Positions 7,232 through 10,497 of a stretch of DNA of 10,497 nt are shown piece after piece (the stretch's first letter is position 1; every line of letters begins with the position of its first letter). The notes beneath the pieces were generated by a model. The model was not told the DNA's origin. It saw only the letters and a program-made list of their open reading frames with translations, and did no database searches. The translations under genes were made by a program, and so were the position numbers. Source of the DNA: an uncultured Clostridia bacterium (lineage in GTDB: Bacteria; Bacillota; Clostridia; Oscillospirales; Oscillospiraceae); the NCBI GenBank assembly GCA_945946745.1, contig CAMEWZ010000052.1:1-10497 (forward strand), in the 5' to 3' direction.

Positions 7232-9052
7232 TTACTCTACTGTAACGGATTTTGCCAGGTTCTTGGGTTTGTCAATATCGCAGCCGTTTTCCTTTGCCAC
7301 ATGGTAGGCGAGCAGCTGCAGCGGAATGATCTCCACCACAGCGCACAGCAGCGGATCCACCTTGGGAATGAAGATCATATCGTCCGCCAGGGAGACGATC
7401 TTCTGGTTTTCCCGGTTGGCTACCGCCAGCACCTCCGCGCCCCGGGCCTTGACCTCCACGATGTTGCTCATGGTTTTCTCCACCACCGCGCCATTGCAGC
7501 ACAGGGCAATCACCGGCTGACCCTCATGGATCAAGGCGATGGTTCCATGCTTCAGCTCGCCCGCAGCGTAGGATTCGGCGTGGATGTAGGAAATCTCCTT
7601 CATCTTCAGCGCCCCTTCCAGAGCCACGGCATAGTCCGTATTGCGGCCGATGAAGAACATGGAGGGTGTTTCGTGATATTTCTTTGCCAGCTTGGGGATG
7701 CCAGGGTTCATGTCCAGCACCTGCTGAATCTGCTTGGGCAGGGCCTTCAACGCATTCAGCAGACGGCGGTATTCCCCGTCCTCTACGGTCTTTAACTCCT
7801 TGGCCGCGCTCAGCGCGAACAGGTACAGCACCAGCAGCTGGGTGGTATAGCCCTTGGTGGTAGCCACGGCAATTTCCGGGCCGGCCCAGGTATACAGGGT
7901 CACATCCGCCAATTTGGCGATGGTGCTGCCCACCACGTTGACAATAGCCAGCACTTTTGCCCCCCGGCGGCGGCACTCCTTCATGGCGGCGATGGTGTCC
8001 GCCGTCTCACCGGACTGGGACAGAACGATCAGCAGCGTGTGCTGGTCAACCAGGGGATCGGCATAGCGCAGTTCGCTGGCCAGCTCCACCTGCACCGGGA
8101 TACGGCACAGCTTTTCAATGGTATATTTTCCCGCGCAGCCGGCGTAATACGCGGAGCCGCAGGCAGTAATCAAAATTTTATGGACATCCTTCATCAGCGC
8201 CGGGTCAAAGCCCTCCAGGACGATCTCGCCGTTCTGGATTCTGGGGGCCAGGGTCGCCTTGGCCGCCCGGGGCTGCTCCATGATCTCCTTGAGCATGAAA
8301 TGGTCATAGCCGCCCTTTTCCGCCGCCTGGATATCCCAGGTGATCCGGCTGACGGGCTTGGAAATCTCCCGGCCGGTGCAGTCAAAGACCCGGATGGAAT
8401 CCGGCGTCAGCTCCGCGAATTCCCCGTCCTCCAGATAAATGGCGTTTCGGGTATAGGCAACCATGGCGGTCACATCGGAGGCAAAGTAATTCTCGCCGAT
8501 GCCCACGCCCAAAATCAAGGGGCTGGCTTCCCGAACCACGAAAATCCGATCCGGCTCATCGGAGCAGACGATTCCCAGGGCATAGGAGCCCTGTAAACGG
8601 TTGGAGGCCTTCATCACCGCCTGCTTAAAATCCCCCCGGTAGTACATCTCCACCAGGTGAACAATGACCTCGGTGTCGGTCTCGCTTTCAAAGTGGTAGC
8701 CCTTTTCCGTCAATTCCCGGCGCAGCTCCACGTAATTCTCAATAATGCCATTGTGTACCACGGCAAAACGGCCGTCGTTGCTGGCATGGGGATGGGCGTT
8801 GGTGTCCGTGGGCGCGCCATGGGTTGCCCAGCGGGTATGTCCAATGCCGGTGGTGCCGGGGGTCAGCCGGCCATCCTGGGTCTTTTCGCACAGGTTCGCA
8901 ATGCGCCCGGTAACTTTGCTGATCTGTATGGTATTTCCCTGGATCACCGCCAGGCCGGCGGAGTCATAGCCCCGATACTCCAGCTTTTTCAATCCTTCCA
9001 GCAGCACCGGCGCCGCATTCTGCGAACCGGTGTAACCTACGATTCCGCACAT
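7232..9052 (-). CDS. glmS: Glutamine-fructose-6-phosphate aminotransferase (isomerizing), GlcN-6-P synthase
   Basis: Makes glucosamine-6-phosphate from fructose-6-phosphate and glutamine, the entry step to UDP-GlcNAc, peptidoglycan and teichoic-acid precursors. The 606-residue product is full length (family about 600-610). It begins MCGIVGYTG, so Cys2 becomes the N-terminal nucleophile of the class II glutaminase domain (to about residue 235), which contains YRGYDSAG, GHTRWATHG, HNGIIENY and ESETDTE. Two SIS sugar-isomerase domains follow. The first has ITACGSAYYAG (295-305) and SQSGETADT (345-353). The second has HAESYAAGELKHG with His502. The C-terminal DKPKNLAKSVTVE carries the conserved active-site lysine (Lys601). 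The residue after ACG is Ser where many homologues have Thr, a conservative change. An AGGAGG site precedes the ATG. There is no glmS ribozyme upstream. Confidence 0.98.
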   Translation of the reverse strand: MCGIVGYTGSQNAAPVLLEGLKKLEYRGYDSAGLAVIQGNTIQISKVTGRIANLCEKTQDGRLTPGTTGIGHTRWATHGAPTDTNAHPHASNDGRFAVVHNGIIENYVELRRELTEKGYHFESETDTEVIVHLVEMYYRGDFKQAVMKASNRLQGSYALGIVCSDEPDRIFVVREASPLILGVGIGENYFASDVTAMVAYTRNAIYLEDGEFAELTPDSIRVFDCTGREISKPVSRITWDIQAAEKGGYDHFMLKEIMEQPRAAKATLAPRIQNGEIVLEGFDPALMKDVHKILITACGSAYYAGCAGKYTIEKLCRIPVQVELASELRYADPLVDQHTLLIVLSQSGETADTIAAMKECRRRGAKVLAIVNVVGSTIAKLADVTLYTWAGPEIAVATTKGYTTQLLVLYLFALSAAKELKTVEDGEYRRLLNALKALPKQIQQVLDMNPGIPKLAKKYHETPSMFFIGRNTDYAVALEGALKMKEISYIHAESYAAGELKHGTIALIHEGQPVIALCCNGAVVEKTMSNIVEVKARGAEVLAVANRENQKIVSLADDMIFIPKVDPLLCAVVEIIPLQLLAYHVAKENGCDIDKPKNLAKSVTVE

Positions 9053-9058
9053 AAGGAA

Positions 9059-9064
9059 CCTCCT
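9059..9064 (-). promoter_or_regulatory. glmS ribosome-binding site
   Basis: A perfect AGGAGG on the minus strand, six bases before the glmS ATG at 9052. It lies about 24 bases beyond the intercistronic hairpin, so that hairpin as drawn does not cover it. Confidence 0.85.
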
Positions 9065-9087
9065 CGTATCTCTGATTTTGGCTTCAA

Positions 9088-9119
9088 GGAAAAGCGGTCT
9101 TTTGCAAGGCCGCTTTTCC
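9088..9119 (-). terminator. Strong intercistronic hairpin between guaA and glmS (possible weak terminator or attenuator)
   Basis: On the minus strand GGAAAAGCGG (9119-9110) pairs perfectly with CCGCTTTTCC (9097-9088). Inside, after one C-A mismatch, CTT pairs with AAG and closes a GCAA loop of the stable GNRA type. This gives a 13-bp stem in 32 bases. The 3' arm contains four U residues but is followed by CCTTG, not a full U-tract, so it is not a classical strong terminator. It could partly terminate, pause, mark an RNA processing site, or protect 3' ends of a guaA-only message. The remaining bases of the 114-bp gap (9053-9166) hold the glmS ribosome-binding site and no convincing promoter. 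The structure is certain in sequence; its role is an inference. Confidence 0.5.
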
Positions 9120-9166
9120 CGGAAAGCCCCAATAAGCGGCTTTTTCTCTGATATTCCGTTGGATTG

Positions 9167-10497
9167 TTACTCCCATTCCACCGTTGCCGGGGGTTTGGAG
9201 GTAATGTCATAGACAATGCGGTTGATATGGGGCACCTCATTGACGATCCGCACGGAGGCCCGATCCAGAACCTCGTAGGGAATTCTCGTCCACTCCGCGG
9301 TCATAAAGTCCTTGGTGGTGACGCTGCGCAGGGCCAGCACATATTCATAGGTACGGCCGTCGCCCATAACGCCCACACTTTTCGCGTTGGTCAACACCGC
9401 GAAATACTGGCTGCACAGATCGCCAAGCTCCGCTTTCCCGATCTCCTCCCGGAAAATGAAATCCGCGTCCCGGAGGATGTCCAGCTTCTCCTTGGTCACA
9501 TCCCCCAAAATCCGGATGGCCAGGCCCGGCCCCGGGAAGGGCTGACGGTGCACCAGATAGTCCGGCAAACCCAGTTCCTTCCCCAACTGGCGAATCTCAT
9601 CCTTAAACAGATGATCCAAAGGCTCCAGAACCGCCTGGAACTGCTCGATCACCTCTCTGGGCAGAAGCTTATTGTGGTGGCTCTTGATCACATCGGCATC
9701 TCCCGCGCCGGACTCGATCACATCGGGGTAGATGGTGCCCTGGGCAAAGAAATCCTCCTTGGTGATGCCGAATTTCATGGCTTCATCCAAGAACACATAG
9801 CCGAATTCCGCACCGATGATCTGGCGCTTGCGCTGGGGATCCGTGACGCCCTTCAGCTTGCCAAGGAACCGATCCTGGGCATCCACCCGGACAAAGTGCA
9901 GATCCCACTTGGAGAAAGCAGCCTCCACCTCGTCCCCTTCGTTTTTGCGCATACAGCCGTGATCCACAAAGACCGCTGTCAGCCGGTCTCCCACCGCCTC
10001 GGCCAGCAGTGCCGCCAGAACGGAGGAATCCACGCCTCCGGACAGCGCCAGCAGCACCCGGCCCTTGGGGCCGATGGTTTCCCGGAGCTGGGCAACCGTC
10101 CGTTTGCAGAAGTCCCCCATGGTCCAGGTTCCCGTGGCGCCGCAGACCTCGTAGAGGAAATTGCGCAGCATCTGAGCGCCGAACTGGGTGTGATCCACCT
10201 CCGGGTGGAACTGGACGCCGTAGAAGCCCCGGCTTTCATCGGCGATGGCGGCATTGGGGCAGGCATCGGTATGGGCAACCAACGCAAAGCCCTCCGGCAC
10301 CTTCGCCATGTAGTCGCCATGGCTCATCCAGGAAATCGCCTGCTCCGGGATGCCCTTAAAGAGCTTGCAATTGGTATTATAATAGGTGACAGTCTTGCCG
10401 TACTCCCGGGCGGTGTCCTCCTGGGCTGCGGTGACCTGGCCCCCCAGGGTGTGGGCCATCAGCTGGCAGCCATAGCAGATGCCCAGAATGGGCACAC
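9167..10497 (-). CDS. guaA: GMP synthase (glutamine hydrolysing), N-terminus cut off by window
   Basis: Aminates XMP to GMP using glutamine and ATP, the last step of guanine nucleotide synthesis. About 442 residues are visible. The frame is open to the window edge, and the GTG at 10495 is an internal valine (VPILGICYG), not a start. By comparison with E. coli GuaA roughly 70-80 residues are missing. In visible numbering the class I amidotransferase has the nucleophile Cys7 (GICYGCQ) and His97 and Glu99 (VQFHPE). The ATP pyrophosphatase domain has the P-loop SGGVDSS at 152-158, then VDHGCMRKNEG and FFAQGTIYPDVIES. The dimerisation domain holds QPFPGPGLAIR and ends with SKPPATVEWE, the normal GuaA terminus. 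One oddity is that the usual HHNVGGLP of the lid loop reads HHNKLLPREV, with a slightly longer segment after it. It is the first visible gene of the cluster, and the promoter is probably upstream. Confidence 0.97.
   Translation of the reverse strand, partial: VPILGICYGCQLMAHTLGGQVTAAQEDTAREYGKTVTYYNTNCKLFKGIPEQAISWMSHGDYMAKVPEGFALVAHTDACPNAAIADESRGFYGVQFHPEVDHTQFGAQMLRNFLYEVCGATGTWTMGDFCKRTVAQLRETIGPKGRVLLALSGGVDSSVLAALLAEAVGDRLTAVFVDHGCMRKNEGDEVEAAFSKWDLHFVRVDAQDRFLGKLKGVTDPQRKRQIIGAEFGYVFLDEAMKFGITKEDFFAQGTIYPDVIESGAGDADVIKSHHNKLLPREVIEQFQAVLEPLDHLFKDEIRQLGKELGLPDYLVHRQPFPGPGLAIRILGDVTKEKLDILRDADFIFREEIGKAELGDLCSQYFAVLTNAKSVGVMGDGRTYEYVLALRSVTTKDFMTAEWTRIPYEVLDRASVRIVNEVPHINRIVYDITSKPPATVEWE

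Larger units (their letters stand above)
1..10497 (-). other. Glutamine-amidotransferase gene cluster (probable operon or super-operon)
   Basis: Six consecutive co-directional genes, guaA-glmS-pyrG-purF-carA-carB, all encode enzymes that take the amide nitrogen of glutamine, or in the case of carB the subunit that uses it. Spacings in transcription order are +114, +20, -4, +3 and -17 bp. No promoter or strong terminator is evident inside, so co-transcription is likely at least from glmS to carB. The cluster runs off both window edges, so further members may lie outside. That all are glutamine-dependent is established for these families; shared regulation is inferred. Confidence 0.7.

Noticed and set aside
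9109..9145. Plus-strand intrinsic terminator (GCCGCTT/AAGCGGC stem followed by TTTTTCTCT)
   Set aside because: It would serve only plus-strand transcripts, and no plus-strand gene ends here. It could matter for antisense transcripts, but nothing in the window shows one.
9053..9166. glmS ribozyme upstream of glmS
   Set aside because: The gap is shorter than the roughly 150-base or longer ribozyme, and neither its conserved cleavage-site core nor its double-pseudoknot elements are visible. The hairpins present are simple stem-loops.
9053..9166. Separate promoter for glmS in the guaA-glmS gap
   Set aside because: TTG-like hexamers (near 9087-9082 and 9106-9101) have no TATAAT-like partner at 16-18 bases; the expected place is taken by the hairpin or the ribosome-binding site.
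10493..10495. GTG at 10495 as the start of guaA
   Set aside because: It encodes the valine six residues before the catalytic cysteine (VPILGICYG), in the middle of the amidotransferase core; the frame continues past the window edge.

Overview
The window is a single block of six protein-coding genes, all transcribed from the minus strand, so transcription runs from position 10497 toward position 1. In transcription order they are guaA (5' end cut off by the window), glmS, pyrG, purF, carA and carB (3' end cut off). Every gene is a complete-looking, uninterrupted housekeeping enzyme with its catalytic residues in place. I saw no mobile elements, tRNA or rRNA genes, CRISPR arrays, pseudogenes or plus-strand genes.

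The six genes belong to different pathways: GMP synthesis, amino-sugar and cell-wall precursors, CTP synthesis, the first committed step of purine synthesis, and carbamoyl phosphate for pyrimidines and arginine. What they share is chemistry. All are glutamine-dependent amidotransferases, or in the case of carB the synthetase subunit that uses the ammonia released by one. Class I (triad Cys-His-Glu: GuaA, PyrG, CarA) and class II (N-terminal Cys: GlmS, PurF) enzymes alternate. The cluster is therefore organised by a common nitrogen donor rather than by a pathway, which suggests joint control by glutamine or nitrogen status. That is the most interesting feature here.

Spacing from guaA onward is: a 114-bp gap to glmS, a 20-bp gap to pyrG, a 4-bp ATGA overlap with purF, a 3-bp gap to carA (GTG start) and a 17-bp overlap with carB. 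The last four genes are very probably translationally coupled. The guaA-glmS gap is the only sizeable non-coding stretch. It holds a strong hairpin with a GCAA tetraloop, a possible competing pairing, and the glmS ribosome-binding site. No stretch over 300 bases lacks a gene. No promoter is visible, and the main one is presumably upstream of guaA beyond the window.

The organism is most likely a GC-rich anaerobic Firmicute of class Clostridia, perhaps Oscillospiraceae/Ruminococcaceae-like. The reasons are strong AGGAGG-type ribosome-binding sites, a Bacillus-type PurF with propeptide and four Fe-S ligand cysteines, GC content in the high 50s by eye, and the general protein character. The family-level guess is an inference from sequence style, not a database match.
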